A DNA stretch of 64,000 nt from the NCBI GenBank assembly GCA_020721005.1, contig DYNP01000002.1:314649-378648 (forward strand), in the 5' to 3' direction. Of this stretch, positions 63,844-64,000 are shown one piece after another (the stretch's first letter is position 1; each line of letters opens with the position of its first letter). The translations under genes and the position numbers were made by a program. Below the pieces are notes generated by a model. It was not told where the DNA came from and made no database searches. It saw nothing but the letters and a program-made list of their open reading frames with translations. This stretch comes from Thiomargarita sp. GTDB lineage: Bacteria; Pseudomonadota; Gammaproteobacteria; Beggiatoales; Beggiatoaceae.

Positions 63844-64000
63844 TAGACCTCTTGCAGAAGTATGTGATAATGAAAAAATGAGAGTTGCCCCTTAGTTAAG
63901 ATAACTTGGAGTGGAGGCTTTAGCCGGCCGGCGGTAGGCCCTTATAATTTGTGTATGTGGGGTGATGCCTACGGCTGACCGGCTAAAGCCTCCACTCCAA
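63844..64000. mobile_element. Non-autonomous TIR element, family A copy 3 (A3), cut by window end
   Basis: It begins with the family A terminal repeat (63844-63862, one mismatch) and contains one large hairpin (63906-64000); the right end lies outside the window. The sequence next to the left terminal repeat (about 63863-63905) is the reverse complement of the right subterminal region of A1 and A2, yet the hairpin loop points the same way as in A1 and A2. The loop is therefore inverted relative to the element ends. Confidence 0.7.

Overview
The window is moderately AT-rich bacterial chromosome from a gammaproteobacterium. The housekeeping complement (murA-hisG, fabI, rpiA, apaH, envC, lpxH, gmk, sdhE, hemW, recB, yciB-yciI-bolA) is typical of that class. 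The cytochrome c4/dsbA pair, a decaheme cytochrome, a CbbQ-type ATPase, many hybrid histidine kinases and abundant palindromic interspersed repeats suggest a large-genome sulfur or chemolithotrophic lineage such as the Beggiatoa/Thiothrix/Thioploca group. That lineage call is an inference; no rRNA gene is present. I see no tRNA, rRNA, CRISPR array, prophage or intact transposase.

Layout. 1-3.3 kb: a STAND/NACHT-like ATPase with TPRs that lacks a clear N-terminus, repeats, and a small Cys-rich protein. 3.3-9.2 kb: trmJ, a TIR-bounded repeat element, the nitrogen operon glnK-amtB-amt (minus strand), an OmpA-like anchor protein broken at an A10 tract, and a second TIR element. 9.3-20.5 kb: a minus-strand signalling cluster (a 1722-aa sensor kinase, two tandem Rec-HK-Rec-Rec paralogs, an HsdR N-terminal fragment and a Rec-HK) with no DNA-binding output domain and no recognised HPt. 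20.6-24.3 kb: murA-hisG, fabI, rpiA. 24.4-33.3 kb: a second TIR repeat family, another hybrid kinase, cytochrome c4, dsbA, apaH, a lipoprotein-like gene, four tandem hairpins, a zinc-ligand-less dihydroorotase homolog, and envC with an apparent CTG start. 33.3-36.1 kb: a tight three-gene redox operon (FAD/2Fe-2S reductase, His-rich membrane protein, membrane-anchored decaheme cytochrome). 36.2-43 kb: proline iminopeptidase, an orphan solute-binding protein, a lipoprotein serpin, lpxH, an AI-2E transporter, gmk, sdhE. 43.1-50.4 kb: hemW and recB flanked by two paralogous small coiled-coil proteins, an alpha/beta hydrolase and an unknown protein. 50.9-54.6 kb: a NYN ribonuclease with tandem OST-HTH domains, apbE, a thioredoxin/DsbD-type fusion. 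54.6-60 kb: CbbQ-like ATPase, two glycosyltransferases, then ppiC-bolA-yciI-HD hydrolase-yciB. 60-64 kb: a CPA-type antiporter homolog with altered transport residues and a cyclic-nucleotide-binding domain, a TorD-like chaperone, and a third TIR element cut by the window edge.

Main points of interest: (i) a family of nested inverted-repeat elements whose long hairpin appears to have flipped in one copy; (ii) the FNR/2Fe-2S, membrane and decaheme electron-transfer operon; (iii) the A10-tract frameshift in an OmpA-like gene; (iv) the kinase cluster without outputs; (v) a new-looking small paralogous protein family flanking hemW-recB.
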